Below are positions 7,281-16,290 of a DNA stretch of 50,383 nt, one piece after another. Numbering within the stretch: the first letter of the stretch is position 1; every line of letters begins with the position of its first letter. The translations under genes and the position numbers were made by a program. The notes beneath the pieces are model-generated. The model was not told the DNA's origin. It saw nothing but the letters and a program-made list of their open reading frames with translations, and did no database searches. Where the stretch lies: positions 1 to 50,383 of the forward strand of contig JAZUDW010000027.1 of assembly GCA_045639845.1 (NCBI GenBank). The letters are read 5' to 3'. The DNA comes from Colimorpha sp045639845. Its GTDB lineage: Bacteria; Bacteroidota; Bacteroidia; Bacteroidales; P3.

Positions 7281-8645
7281 TTATTTAGCTACTACGAAGT
7301 TGCGGGTGATGACTTTGCCATCTACGAGGGTGATACGCATAGCGTAGTTGCCTGCATTGAGACGGTTGATGTCGATGCTGTTCTGCTGACCATCGGCGCT
7401 GAGTACGCGCTGGCCAAGGGTGTTGTAGATAGCAATGTTGGCAATAGCGTTGCTGGTCTCTACGTTGATGGCGCTGGTAGCAGGGTTGGGATAGAGTTTC
7501 ACGAGGTTGTTCTCAACATCGTCGATGCCTTCGTTGGCGAGAATGGTTACATAGTTGGAACCTTTGCAGCCGGTGGTTTTGTTTGTGGCTTCTACGCTAA
7601 CGTCGGTGTTGTTGTTGATGTTGTTGATTACGATGCTCTCTTCGGTGGAACCGGTGCTCCAGAGAAGATTTACGTTGCTCTGGTTGCAAGTAGCGGTGAG
7701 GTTGGCGCTGCTGCCAGGGGTCACGCTGAGGTCGCCAGAGATGGTAACGATGGGTGATTTGTTGATCACAACGTTGAGCACTACAGAGCTATCGCAAGAG
7801 AATACGTTGCTACCTACATGGATGGTATCGTTCTGTTTGCTGTAGTTGTAGATATGATCGTCGTCGAAGGTGTACTGATCGCAAGCTACCTGTGAGAGGG
7901 TGCTGTACGAGGGGAGGTTGATGGTGATGGTAGCGATGCGTACGCTGTCGAAGCAACGCTCGGTGGTGCGACCGTGGAAAGCGTTGTAGTATGCAGAGGA
8001 AGGAGTGCCGGCATAAGTCTCGGTGGAGATGGTGCTGGTGCTAGTTACTCTGATAGAACGCGAGGGGAAACCAGTGGAGAACTGGAAGTAAACCTGGCTG
8101 CATCCGGTAACAGCGGTATCGGTGTTGATCTGTACGGGCTGAAGGATGGTGAGGTCGAGGGTGAGGGTGGAGTCGCATATGCCAACGGTGTCGGTGATGG
8201 TGAGGTTGGTGTCGGAGGTAAAGGTGTAACCGTGCCAAGTGTAGGAGGCGCAAGCGGTCTTGGTGTAGGATGCAGTGGCGCTGGTAGCTACGGTGAGGTT
8301 CACACATGCTACGCTGTCGCAACCGGCCACGGTTTGGAGTGTACGGGTGTAGATGCCGTTGTTTGCAAGTACGGTGTCGCCGAAGGTGTAGGTGCAACCA
8401 CCGTTAACGGCGGTTGTGCATGCGGGTGCATCGTAAACGGGGTTTACGATAACATGGAGCATGTAGAGGGTGTCGCCCGACTGTACGGAGGCGTCGGTAG
8501 TGGTGGTATAGGTCTCACCGTTGACAGACCAGGTGTAGGAACCACAGGCGGTGGTGTTGGTAATTACTACATTCTGATTCTGTGCTTTCATCACAAAAGG
8601 CATGAGCAGTGCCACCATTAACGTAAGGAATAATCTTCTTTTCAT
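7281..8645 (-). CDS. Secreted repeat protein with T9SS type A sorting domain
   Basis: 454 residues from the ATG at 8643-8645; a TTG three codons upstream is less likely. The N-terminal signal peptide is MKRRLFLTLMVALLMPFVMKAQ. It is followed by about four cysteine-containing repeats of the form C-x-YTW/F ... CDS ... LNLTI (around 30-70, 75-115, 125-165 and 250-290). This is a common architecture of Bacteroidetes surface adhesin-like proteins. A PKD/Ig-like segment follows, and the last 75 residues form a T9SS C-terminal domain: LYPNPAT, then IYNTLGQRV, then a final NFVVAK. The protein should be exported by Sec, moved across the outer membrane by T9SS and anchored or released after removal of this domain. 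The ligand is unknown. A -7-like element TATCTTTG lies on the minus strand at 8761-8768, about 115 nt upstream, without a clear -33 box. Confidence 0.88.
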   Translation of the reverse strand: MKRRLFLTLMVALLMPFVMKAQNQNVVITNTTACGSYTWSVNGETYTTTTDASVQSGDTLYMLHVIVNPVYDAPACTTAVNGGCTYTFGDTVLANNGIYTRTLQTVAGCDSVACVNLTVATSATASYTKTACASYTWHGYTFTSDTNLTITDTVGICDSTLTLDLTILQPVQINTDTAVTGCSQVYFQFSTGFPSRSIRVTSTSTISTETYAGTPSSAYYNAFHGRTTERCFDSVRIATITINLPSYSTLSQVACDQYTFDDDHIYNYSKQNDTIHVGSNVFSCDSSVVLNVVINKSPIVTISGDLSVTPGSSANLTATCNQSNVNLLWSTGSTEESIVINNINNNTDVSVEATNKTTGCKGSNYVTILANEGIDDVENNLVKLYPNPATSAINVETSNAIANIAIYNTLGQRVLSADGQQNSIDINRLNAGNYAMRITLVDGKVITRNFVVAK

Positions 8646-8760
8646 CTTTTCCAATGAATTTAATTAGTCTTATATTTTCTTTATTTTTATTCTATATTAA
8701 TATGTTTATTAGATACATATATGATATTCACTACCATGTGGTAATCGTAATATCAACATG

Positions 8761-8768
8761 CAAAGATA
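8761..8768 (-). promoter_or_regulatory. Likely -7 element for the T9SS repeat-protein gene
   Basis: TATCTTTG on the minus strand matches TAnnTTTG. No TTTG is seen at the expected distance upstream, so this is a partial promoter match only. Confidence 0.4.
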
Positions 8769-8804
8769 GTAATATTTTTTAAATCGGTATGTTTTTTTTA
8801 CTTT

Positions 8805-10250
8805 TTATTGCTTTTTTAAGTGTAACTCAACTACGTTTTCTACGTGTTGTGTGTGGGGGAACATATCGACGGGCTGGATGTTGGCTACCTCGTATTTGGG
8901 TGCGAGCATTTGTAGGTCGCGGGCTTGTGTGGCGGGGTTGCAACTCACATATACGATCTTGGGTGCTTCGGTGGCTAGCAGCTGCTCGATGACTTTTTCG
9001 TGCATGCCGGCACGAGGGGGGTCGGTGATGACTACGTCGGGACGGCCATGCTGGGCTATGAACTCGGATGTGAGCACTTTGGCCATGTCGCCTGCGAAAA
9101 ACTCGGTGTTCTGGTAGCCGTTGTACTGGGCGTTGAGCTTGGCGTCGGCTATGGCTTCTTCGACGTATTCGATGCCTACTACTTTCTTGCAGCGGCCGGC
9201 CAGGAAGAGGGCGATGGTGCCGGTGCCGGTGTAGAGGTCATAGACGTTTTCGGTGCCTTGCAGGTTGGCAAATTCGGCTACGAAGCTGTAGAGACGTTGG
9301 GCTTGGGCCGAGTTGGTCTGGAAGAACGACTTGGGGTTGATCTTGAATTGGAGGTCTTGGCTGCCCTGGTAGCCTTTCATCACCTCTACGATATGGTCTT
9401 TGCCGTAGTAGGTTACTACGTCGAGGTCGGTGTAGGAGTCGTTGAGTTTGGTGTTGATGATGTATTGCAGCGAGGTGATCTGGGGGAAGAGGTTGTGCAG
9501 ATGGTCGAGCATGGGTGCTATCCATTCCATCTTTTCTTCGGCGAAGATCACTACGACCATCCATTCGCCGATGCTGCTATTGCGTATCACGATGTTGCGC
9601 AGGAATCCGGTGTGGTTGCGTATATCGTAGAAGGGCAGCTGGTGCTGCAGGGCATAGTCGCGGGCTGCCAGACGGATGGCGTTGGAGGGGTCGGCCTGTA
9701 GGGCACAGTGGTCGATGCTGATCACCTTGTCGAAAAGTGAGGGGATATGGAATCCGAGGGCTCCTGGATCGGCCATGCGCTCTTCGGGAGTGGTGCTTTG
9801 CATCTCCTCGTCGGTGCGCCAGCGTTTGGTGGAGAAGGTGTATTCGAGTTTGTTTCGGTAGTAGTAGATGTTTTCCGATCCACAGATGGGACGCATGGTG
9901 CTGGTATCTACATTGCCTAGGCGCTGTAGGTTGTCGTTGACTTGCTGCTGCTTGTAAACCAACTGGTCTTGGTAGTTCATGTTTTGCCATTTGCAACCGC
10001 CACAGATGCCGAAATGGGGACACTGCAGTTCTACGCGCTTGGGCGAGGGACGCTTGATGGCGATGGCACGACCTTCGGCATAGCTTTTTTTCTTTTTGAA
10101 TACTTTGATATCAACGATGTCGCCGGGTACGACAAAGGGTACGAAGATGACCATCCCGTCCACTTTGGCTATCGACATGCCTTCGGCTGCTGCATCGATT
10201 ATTTCTACGTCGTTGTATATGATCTCTTGTTTGGTTTTGCGAAGCTTCAT
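8805..10250 (-). CDS. rlmD: 23S rRNA (uracil-5-)-methyltransferase, RlmD/RumA type
   Basis: 481 residues. It methylates C5 of a uridine in 23S rRNA (U1939 in E. coli for RlmD) with SAM. An N-terminal TRAM-like RNA-binding domain occupies about 1-65. The iron-sulfur cysteines CPHFGICGGC lie at 77-86, with a fourth candidate in IDHCAL. The SAM-binding motif VYDLYTGTGTIALFLA is near 336-351. VITDPPRAGMH precedes the catalytic SCNPAT motif, with Cys437 as the expected nucleophile. The related paralogs RlmC/TrmA cannot be fully excluded, but RlmD is the usual assignment for this architecture. It is downstream of rpmH but separated from it by the strong terminator at 10303-10337, so it is not a simple operon. 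Confidence 0.93.
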   Translation of the reverse strand: MKLRKTKQEIIYNDVEIIDAAAEGMSIAKVDGMVIFVPFVVPGDIVDIKVFKKKKSYAEGRAIAIKRPSPKRVELQCPHFGICGGCKWQNMNYQDQLVYKQQQVNDNLQRLGNVDTSTMRPICGSENIYYYRNKLEYTFSTKRWRTDEEMQSTTPEERMADPGALGFHIPSLFDKVISIDHCALQADPSNAIRLAARDYALQHQLPFYDIRNHTGFLRNIVIRNSSIGEWMVVVIFAEEKMEWIAPMLDHLHNLFPQITSLQYIINTKLNDSYTDLDVVTYYGKDHIVEVMKGYQGSQDLQFKINPKSFFQTNSAQAQRLYSFVAEFANLQGTENVYDLYTGTGTIALFLAGRCKKVVGIEYVEEAIADAKLNAQYNGYQNTEFFAGDMAKVLTSEFIAQHGRPDVVITDPPRAGMHEKVIEQLLATEAPKIVYVSCNPATQARDLQMLAPKYEVANIQPVDMFPHTQHVENVVELHLKKQ

Positions 10251-10302
10251 GGTTCTTGATGTCCTGGTGCTTACTACTACCGTTGGGTAGTGTGGTTAAA
10301 CT

Positions 10303-10337
10303 AAAAAAGAAGTATTGCGGCACAATACTTCTTTTAT
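10303..10337 (-). terminator. Terminator after rpmH
   Basis: A perfect 13-bp stem AAAAGAAGTATTG (10305-10317) / CAATACTTCTTTT (10323-10335) with a 5-nt loop. On the minus strand it ends in a run of T, so it stops rpmH transcription before rlmD. Confidence 0.85.
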
Positions 10338-10375
10338 CTTTAAGCTGTTCTTTATCGGTGATAAAGAATCAAACA

Positions 10376-10522
10376 CTAGCGTTCGTCGGAAACGGTGAGT
10401 TTCTTTCTGCCTTTTCTGCGGCGTGCAGCCAAAACTTTACGACCGTTAGCGGTGCTCATTCTCTGACGGAACCCGTGCTTGTTAGCTCTTTTTCTACGGG
10501 AAGGTTGAAACGTTCTCTTCAT
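10376..10522 (-). CDS. rpmH: 50S ribosomal protein L34
   Basis: 48 residues, the usual length for L34. The start is MKRTFQPSRRKRANKHGFRQ and the rest follows the family line (RMSTANGRKVLAARRRKGRK, then KLTVSDER). It is a structural protein of the large ribosomal subunit. The ATG is at 10520-10522 and the stop TAG at 10376-10378. A promoter at 10546-10576 and a perfect terminator at 10303-10337 make it a single-gene transcript. The usual dnaA/rnpA neighbours of other phyla are absent here, as is common in Bacteroidetes. Confidence 0.97.
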   Translation of the reverse strand: MKRTFQPSRRKRANKHGFRQRMSTANGRKVLAARRRKGRKKLTVSDER

Positions 10523-11012
10523 TTTTTACTCATTTTTTGGAATTGCAAAAATAGTCAAATTATTTTATATGACAAGAAAAAATCTATCCTTTTTTATTGT
10601 GTAGTTTGTATTTTGCTGAAAATAAATGCTATGTATTTTTGCTTTTCTGGTAATGTTTATCAACAAATGCTTGTTATTTCTATTTAAATGAACCGTTTTT
10701 GAGTAATTTGGGCTTGTTTTTGTGCGTTGCTGTCTAGGTTTTAAAATATTGTATTGTGCAGCAGTCTATTATGATATTTTTTTGCTTTGCTAAAGGGTGT
10801 CGGAGAGACGATGATGTTTTGTGCGCATTGGTATCATTAGCTTAGTGTTTGATCTGTGTATGTAGGAGCGGCTTGTTTTTTATAAACTACGTTATGCTCC
10901 TAGCTGTTGGGGTGTAATTCTGTGGTTGGACTGAAAGGCTCTCGGGGGAGGCTGTGTGCTGAGACCTCGACTCGATGTTGATGGGATGTCTGCTCCATAT
11001 GGTGTCGATAAG
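10523..11012. other. Intergenic stretch between rpmH and the HU gene terminator
   Basis: About 490 nt. It holds the rpmH promoter at its left end. The rest is T-rich with no frame or RNA I can support. Confidence 0.5.
10546..10576 (-). promoter_or_regulatory. Promoter of rpmH
   Basis: The minus strand reads CTTG (10573-10576), 19 nt, TATTTTTG (10546-10553), close to the Bacteroidetes consensus. The leader would be only about 20 nt. Confidence 0.6.
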
Positions 11013-11045
11013 AAAAAAGACCTCGGCTGTGTGTCGAGGTCTTTT
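11013..11045 (-). terminator. Terminator of the HU gene
   Basis: An 11-bp stem AAAAGACCTCG (11015-11025) / CGAGGTCTTTT (11035-11045). On the minus strand it is followed by TTC and further T/A. It lies 24 nt after the HU stop codon. Confidence 0.85.
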
Positions 11046-11069
11046 CTTTTTCATGAAGCAGCTGGGGCA

Positions 11070-11339
11070 TTATTCGATATTGCCGAGCTGACTGCCGACT
11101 TTGAATTTTACCACTTTGCGTGCGGGTACATTGATGGTCTCGCCGGTGCGGGGATTCTTGGCGATGCGAGCCTCGCGTTGGGCTACTTCAAAGGTGCCAA
11201 AGCCTACGATGGAGATTTTCTCGCCTTTGGCGAGGCCTTCCTGAATGGCATCCATGAAAGAATCAAGGGCTTTCTTTGCATCGTTTTTGGAGAAACCGGC
11301 TTTTTCGGCCATTGCGTTAATGATATCGGTCTTGTTCAT
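11070..11339 (-). CDS. hup: HU-family DNA-binding protein
   Basis: 89 residues, a canonical HU length. HU is a small homodimeric nucleoid protein that bends and compacts DNA. It starts MNKTDIINAMAEKAGFSKND and has the DNA-binding arm signature VGFGTFEVAQREARIAKNPR followed by TGETINVPA, with a C-terminal VVKFKVGSQL. It is expressed alone: a -7 element TATATTTG lies at 11390-11397 and a strong terminator follows. HU rather than IHF is chosen because the chain is short and lacks IHF-specific extensions. Confidence 0.95.
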   Translation of the reverse strand: MNKTDIINAMAEKAGFSKNDAKKALDSFMDAIQEGLAKGEKISIVGFGTFEVAQREARIAKNPRTGETINVPARKVVKFKVGSQLGNIE

Positions 11340-11389
11340 AGGTATTGTTGTTTAAAGATTGGACTTTTATCTTCTTGTGAAATACTTTG

Positions 11390-11397
11390 CAAATATA
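11390..11397 (-). promoter_or_regulatory. -7 element of the HU promoter
   Basis: TATATTTG on the minus strand matches TAnnTTTG, about 50 nt before the ATG. No clear -33 box is seen at the right distance. Confidence 0.45.
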
Positions 11398-11464
11398 GTA
11401 ACTTTTTCTAATACAGCATGAAAAAAATATTGTTTTTTTTTAGAGTGTATTGCTGCTATATGTA

Positions 11465-12418
11465 TTATAGTGTTATTTCCCAATCTGTTACATTGTAACC
11501 TCTGAGAAACTCGTCAACGTGGTTTCTTCGTTTTCCGTTCATTTGCAGGTCTAAAATTTTGATAAATCCGTCGTTAACCTGTATTTTTAGTTCTTTTTTC
11601 TGGTCGGTAACGATGGTGCCTATTGGGTTTTGAACGGAGGTGTGGGCTTCGAAGGCTACTTGAAATACTTTGATGGATTGAGTGGCGTTTTTGCTATCGA
11701 TCATTTGCATGGTGGCTGCCGGATAGGGCGACAGACCTCGTACAAAGTTAACGATGTCCTCACCTGGTTTCTGCCAGTTGATGGCGCAGTCGGCTTTGAA
11801 TATTTTGGGTGCAGGCTTGCTGTCGCATTCGGGCTGGGGCGTGGGAATGATGCTGCCGTCGGCCAATCCTTCGATGGTGCGTGTGACGAGGCTGCGACCC
11901 ATGTGGGCGAGACGGTCGTGTACTGTCTCGCAGGTGTCGTCGGGGGTGATAGGAGTACGCTCTTGAAGCAGTATCTTACCCTCGTCGATGTGCTCGTTTA
12001 GGAGGAACGTGGTGGCTCCTGTTTCTTTCTCACCGTTGATGATAGCCCAGTTGATGGGGGCGGCACCTCGGTAGTTGGGCAGCAGAGAGGCATGGAGGTT
12101 GAAGGTGCCTAAACGGGGCATGGACCATACTACTTGGGGCAACATGCGGAATGCTACGACCACAAAAAGGTCGGCTTGCAGGGCATGAAGATCGGCGAGA
12201 AAGTTCTCGTCGCGCAGCTTCTCGGGCTGTAGCACATGGAGGTTGTGTGCCAGGGCGTATTCTTTAACGGCTGAAAAGGTGACTTTGAGTCCACGGCCTG
12301 TCTGGCGGTCGGGAACGGTGACTACTCCTACTACGTCGTGTCCGGCTTGGAGGATGGCGTCGAGCGACTCCACTGCAAAGTCGGGGGTTCCCATAAATAC
12401 TATCTTCAAGGGTTTCAT
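11465..12418 (-). CDS. fmt: Methionyl-tRNA formyltransferase
   Basis: 317 residues from the ATG at 12416-12418, which opens MKPLKIVFMGTPDFAV, the standard Fmt start. An upstream alternative start would add 16 unrelated residues and overlap ribH. Fmt formylates the amino group of Met-tRNA for initiation, using 10-formyl-THF. Key features are FNLHASLLPNYRGAAPINWA with Asn107 and His109, and LNEHIDEGKIL with Asp145, the expected catalytic trio. The C-terminal half is the tRNA-binding OB-like domain. It is the last gene of the rpoN - M23 - ribH - fmt cluster, 20 nt after ribH. The def gene is not in the window. Confidence 0.95.
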   Translation of the reverse strand: MKPLKIVFMGTPDFAVESLDAILQAGHDVVGVVTVPDRQTGRGLKVTFSAVKEYALAHNLHVLQPEKLRDENFLADLHALQADLFVVVAFRMLPQVVWSMPRLGTFNLHASLLPNYRGAAPINWAIINGEKETGATTFLLNEHIDEGKILLQERTPITPDDTCETVHDRLAHMGRSLVTRTIEGLADGSIIPTPQPECDSKPAPKIFKADCAINWQKPGEDIVNFVRGLSPYPAATMQMIDSKNATQSIKVFQVAFEAHTSVQNPIGTIVTDQKKELKIQVNDGFIKILDLQMNGKRRNHVDEFLRGYNVTDWEITL

Positions 12419-12438
12419 GACGATGCGTGTTTGTTGGC

Positions 12439-12930
12439 TTATTTGAACTGTTGTGCGTTGTGGCACATCTTAAGTGCGGTAATGGCTCCTTCGATGCCTT
12501 TGTTGCCGTGTTTCCCGCCAGCGCGGTCGAGGGCTTGTTCCATGGTGTTGGTGGTGAGCACGCTGAAGATGACAGGGCGGTTGCGCTGGAGCGAGAGGTT
12601 GGTGATGCCGTTGGCTACGGCTTCGCAGATGAAGTCAAAGTGGCGGGTCTCGCCTTGGATGACGCATCCGATGCAGATGACAGCGTCGCAGTGTTTGCTG
12701 TCGAGAAGCAGTTGGGCTCCGTAGGTGAGCTCATAGCTGCCGGGGACATGCATCACGGGGATGTTGTCTTCTTTCACACCGTGTTCGATCAAGGTGTTGA
12801 AGGCTCCTTGCTGCATGGCGTCGGTGACGGCAGGATTCCATTCGGCCGAGACAATGCCGATGGTGAAGTCTTGTCCGTTGGGAACGGTATTGGGATCGTA
12901 GTCGGAGAGGTTTACTTTCTTTGTTGTCAT
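12439..12930 (-). CDS. ribH: 6,7-dimethyl-8-ribityllumazine synthase
   Basis: 163 residues. RibH condenses the ribityl-aminopyrimidine with dihydroxybutanone phosphate to lumazine, the penultimate step of riboflavin synthesis. It usually forms 60-mer or pentameric shells. Visible motifs are VSAEWNPAVTDAM (28-39), HVPGSYELTYGAQ (61-73), GCVIQGETRHFDFICE with catalytic His97, and AGGKHGNKGIEGA near the end. The N-terminal 20 residues are a little longer than in E. coli. It lies between the M23 peptidase (54 nt upstream) and fmt (20 nt downstream). The other rib genes are not nearby. Confidence 0.95.
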   Translation of the reverse strand: MTTKKVNLSDYDPNTVPNGQDFTIGIVSAEWNPAVTDAMQQGAFNTLIEHGVKEDNIPVMHVPGSYELTYGAQLLLDSKHCDAVICIGCVIQGETRHFDFICEAVANGITNLSLQRNRPVIFSVLTTNTMEQALDRAGGKHGNKGIEGAITALKMCHNAQQFK

Positions 12931-12984
12931 AATGTTTCTATTTTTTTTTTTCTATTTTTTTTCTTACTGAGGTGGTGGGGCCGA

Positions 12985-14046
12985 TTAGGGCCGTACGATG
13001 AGTTTGATGCCGGGCTTGAGCTTCTTTGGCGCTTCGGGGTTGTACTGACGCAGTTGGTCGGGGGTGGTGTTGTATCGTTGGGCGAGAATTTCGTAAGTGT
13101 CGCCGTATTGCGAGGTGTAGTAGGTGGGACCAGTACGTTGGCGTTTGGGTTTCTCTTGAACGAAGCTTTTGTCGGCTTTGTATTCAGGGTCGGTGCGGCC
13201 TCGGGGTGCGTGCACACCGAAATATGTCTTGTCGAGGTGGAGTGTTCGTGTGCGTAGGGTTTTCTTCTCTATGTCGATAACCCATTCGGGATCGAACGAT
13301 TCGTAGAGAAATCGGGTTTCGAAATGCAGGTGAGGCCCTGTGGAGTGGCCTGTGCTGCCGCCGAGGCCTATGCAAGTACCTGCCTCGACTACCTGCCGGG
13401 GTTGGACTTTGATCTTCGAGAGGTGGGCATAGACTGTCTCTAATCCGTTGTAGTGGCGTATCACTACGCAGTTGCCGTAGCCTCCCATGGTGGTGGCTAC
13501 GCGTACTACGCCAGGAAACACGGCATAGACAGGTTCGCCTGTCTTGAGGGCTATGTCAACACCGCGGTGTGCTCTGTTCCACCGCCAACCGTACTGCGAC
13601 GAGCGTGTGCCTTCGGTGGGAAAGCAGAACTCCTTCTCGTCGCGTATCAGTCGCAGACTGATCTCGTCGGGCAGTGAGTCGAGTGGGAGCGACTTCACTC
13701 TTACTCTCGAGGTGACGAAACTGTTGCCGTACCATAATACGGAGGGGTAGGGTACACCCTCTTTGATGAAGGCTGTGGCTCCGCTGTTGGCGTTTCGTAT
13801 CAGCGAGTCGCGCGTGGCACGGGCATTGGCTTTGATGGTGTTGCTGGTTTCAGGGGCGGCTTTGGCTTCTGGCTGGCCTACTTTGGCCTTTCGAGGCGTG
13901 GGTGGTGTGGTGGAGGGCTGTGGCGTGTGTCGGTTCATCTGGCTCTCTATGATAGAGTCGTAGTATGAATTGGCTTTCTTCACCTGTGCCTGTGCGGGGA
14001 TTGCCAGTAGTACGAATGCTATCAAAATAAAGTAGATGGACTTCAT
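12985..14046 (-). CDS. Secreted M23 peptidase with C-terminal LysM
   Basis: 353 residues. The signal peptide is MKSIYFILIAFVLLAIPAQA. A Pro/Ala-rich low-complexity linker spans about 38-68. The peptidase M23 (LytM) domain covers about 140-245, with the zinc ligands HRGVD (His160, Asp164) and PHLHFE (His239 and His241) and an additional AHLS His208. A LysM-like peptidoglycan-binding domain (YGDTYEILAQRYN...) occupies about 308-353. All expected catalytic residues are present, so an active periplasmic murein endopeptidase or cell-separation enzyme is likely. It is 44 nt downstream of rpoN and 54 nt upstream of ribH, in the same direction. Confidence 0.9.
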   Translation of the reverse strand: MKSIYFILIAFVLLAIPAQAQVKKANSYYDSIIESQMNRHTPQPSTTPPTPRKAKVGQPEAKAAPETSNTIKANARATRDSLIRNANSGATAFIKEGVPYPSVLWYGNSFVTSRVRVKSLPLDSLPDEISLRLIRDEKEFCFPTEGTRSSQYGWRWNRAHRGVDIALKTGEPVYAVFPGVVRVATTMGGYGNCVVIRHYNGLETVYAHLSKIKVQPRQVVEAGTCIGLGGSTGHSTGPHLHFETRFLYESFDPEWVIDIEKKTLRTRTLHLDKTYFGVHAPRGRTDPEYKADKSFVQEKPKRQRTGPTYYTSQYGDTYEILAQRYNTTPDQLRQYNPEAPKKLKPGIKLIVRP

Positions 14047-14090
14047 TGGTTGTTCTGTTGGAGGTGGATTGGAGGCGTATCTTGTGGTTG

Positions 14091-15599
14091 TTATTTCTTG
14101 ATTTCTTTTCTCAGACGGCTGGAGGGTATGTTGAGCATCTGGCGGTATTTCTCTACAGTGCGGCGTGCAGCCTTGTATCCATGCTGGCTCAGTAGTGCGG
14201 CGAGGGCTTCGTCGGTGTAGGGTTTGCTTTTATCTTCGGCGTCAACAAGCTGCTGAAGGTAGTCTTTGATGGCGGTGGAGGCCACCTCGATGCCTTCGTT
14301 GTTGGTGAGTCCATGAGAGAAGAAGGCGTCGAGTTTCACCAACCCGAAATCTGTTTGGACGTATTTAGAGTTCACAATGCGCGAGATGGTGGAGTTGTCG
14401 AAGCCTGTTTCTTCGGCTACGTCTTTCTGTAGCAGAGGCTTCATGTCGGAGGTGTCTCCGGAGAGGAAATATTTGCGCTGGTGCTTCATGATAGCCTTCA
14501 TGGTGGCAGTCATGGCGTTGCCCCGCAGCTTCAAAGCTTCGATAAAGAGTTGGGCATCCTCGGTATGATCTTTGATAAAGTTGATGGCTTCCAAGGTGCT
14601 GGCATCTTTGCGTTTCTGCTTCATCAGGTCGTTGAGGGTCTCTGTGTAGAGGTGGCTGATGTGCAGCTTGGGCATGTGTTCGTTGTTGATGGTGAGCTCT
14701 AGGTTGTTGTTGTTGCGTGTCACCATGAAGTCGGGGATGATGGCATCGTGTTCTAGTTCGGAATAGGCTATGGCAGGTGATAGTGACAGGTGCTTGATTA
14801 CCGACAGGGCTTCGTCGAGTTGCTCGCTATTGATGCTCAATGCGTGTTGAATCTCATTGTAATGTTTCTTGGTCAGTTCACCGTAATATTTGTCGATAAT
14901 AAGGGTCGCGTTGTTGTTGGCATCGGTGCGAGGACGCAGGCGGTGCAACTGTAGCGAAAGACACTCCCTCTCGTCGCGTGCACCCACGCCAGCTGGCTCG
15001 AACATTTGAAGTATTTTCAATATACGCTCCACTTCGGCGTCGGTAGTCTCTATACGACGTTTAAAAGCCATGTCGTTGGCTATGATGGAGATGTCTCTGC
15101 TCAGAAATCCGCGTTCGTCGATGCTGCCTATGAGCTCCTGGGCTATGGCCCGTTCTACAGTGTCGAGATCTTGCAGTGTGAGCTGGTCTATTAAGTCGTC
15201 GTAGAGCGAACGGGACGATGATACGAAGAGTTCTTTGGTGTCGTTGCTGTTTTTGTCGAATTCCTGGCGTTCGCGATAGTTGTAGTCGTCGTCGTAGCTG
15301 TCTTGCTCACTTTCGTCACCAAACTCTCTGCCGTCAGTCTCTTCTTTCTCCAACTCCTGATCGATGTCGTCGATAGTTTTGTCGAAATCATCCTCGTCGG
15401 AAACGTCGGTGTCCGTCAGGGTGTTGTCTATTGGCGACTCCTCGCTTTCGAGGGTGTCTTCTTCCAATAGAGGATTCTTCTCTAACTCATCTTGTACGGC
15501 TTTCTCCAATTCTACTATAGGCACAAGCAGCTTATTCAGCATGATCTGCAGAGGGGTCTGCTTGTTTTTGGTTTTTAGCTCCTGCTTTATTTTCGACAT
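14091..15599 (-). CDS. rpoN: RNA polymerase sigma-54 factor
   Basis: 502 residues. Sigma-54 directs RNA polymerase to -24/-12 promoters and needs AAA+ activators. Region I is visible at the start (TPLQIMLNKLLVPIVELEKA and DELEKNPLLEED) but lacks the usual long Gln/Leu-rich opening. A strongly acidic linker (about 50-120) follows. The core-binding domain has LFEPAGVGARDERECLSLQL-like sequence near 195-215. The C-terminus holds the HTH region (DNSTISRIVNSKYVQTDFG) and the RpoN box ARRTVEKYRQ at about 478-487. It heads a probable operon with M23, ribH and fmt. No sigma-54 activator is present in the window. Confidence 0.93.
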   Translation of the reverse strand: MSKIKQELKTKNKQTPLQIMLNKLLVPIVELEKAVQDELEKNPLLEEDTLESEESPIDNTLTDTDVSDEDDFDKTIDDIDQELEKEETDGREFGDESEQDSYDDDYNYRERQEFDKNSNDTKELFVSSSRSLYDDLIDQLTLQDLDTVERAIAQELIGSIDERGFLSRDISIIANDMAFKRRIETTDAEVERILKILQMFEPAGVGARDERECLSLQLHRLRPRTDANNNATLIIDKYYGELTKKHYNEIQHALSINSEQLDEALSVIKHLSLSPAIAYSELEHDAIIPDFMVTRNNNNLELTINNEHMPKLHISHLYTETLNDLMKQKRKDASTLEAINFIKDHTEDAQLFIEALKLRGNAMTATMKAIMKHQRKYFLSGDTSDMKPLLQKDVAEETGFDNSTISRIVNSKYVQTDFGLVKLDAFFSHGLTNNEGIEVASTAIKDYLQQLVDAEDKSKPYTDEALAALLSQHGYKAARRTVEKYRQMLNIPSSRLRKEIKK

Positions 15600-15793
15600 A
15601 ATATTATATGTATATATCTTATTATAACTATAAAAGCTCTAAAAAAGTATGTGGATGCTCATTTTTGGTGATGGCAGCTGGGTTTGCAAGGTGACTTAGA
15701 AAAATGAAACATTGTCTCAGGTTATTTTTTATCATCACTAAAAAAGCATTTGTCTCATCACGGGAGCCCCTTTACCTGTCGTCCAATGATGTA

Positions 15794-16252
15794 TTAGTCG
15801 GTATGTAGCACTTCTGTATGAAACTCAGTGGCAAAATAGTGTTTGCGTATGGTCCATTCGTAGGTTATCCAAGCGATGAAGTATCCGTTGCTTATCACCT
15901 TGTATATGATAGACCAAGGGTGGGGTAGAGGAACTATCCAAACTACGATAGATGCCACAATATCGATCATGAATAGGATGTCCCACCACCGTTCTCGGTC
16001 GCCAAAAGTCATTACGTTCATCACCCCTTCGTTGATCGTAGCCTGCTGTATGGCATAGAAATAGGGAAGCATACTCTGTATGCGTATCTCGTAGCGGCCC
16101 GGAGGCATCTGAATCTTAATGCTGGGCTGCTGCATGATACCTACCATCTGATTGTTGATGATAATCTTGTGAGGTATATTGAGTTCCATCTGCTTTCTCG
16201 GCAGCTTGATCATGGGGAGGCTTCTACGTTGAGAAATAGTGAGTATGGCCAT
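15794..16252 (-). CDS. Hypothetical small membrane protein
   Basis: 152 residues, not recognised. The N-terminal 80 residues are a soluble, beta-rich region with a PEGA-like line (IIINNQMVGIMQQPS, then MPPGRYEIRI at about 49-58). Two hydrophobic segments follow at about 91-108 and 114-132, then a short tail. A plausible topology is a small domain anchored by a hairpin of two membrane spans. It lies 100 nt downstream of the EF-G paralog, beyond a strong terminator (16291-16322), so it is probably transcribed separately or by readthrough. No function is assigned. Confidence 0.7.
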   Translation of the reverse strand: MAILTISQRRSLPMIKLPRKQMELNIPHKIIINNQMVGIMQQPSIKIQMPPGRYEIRIQSMLPYFYAIQQATINEGVMNVMTFGDRERWWDILFMIDIVASIVVWIVPLPHPWSIIYKVISNGYFIAWITYEWTIRKHYFATEFHTEVLHTD

Positions 16253-16290
16253 AATATAGACAAGGAAGTGAAGAAAAAGTCGATAGGTGG

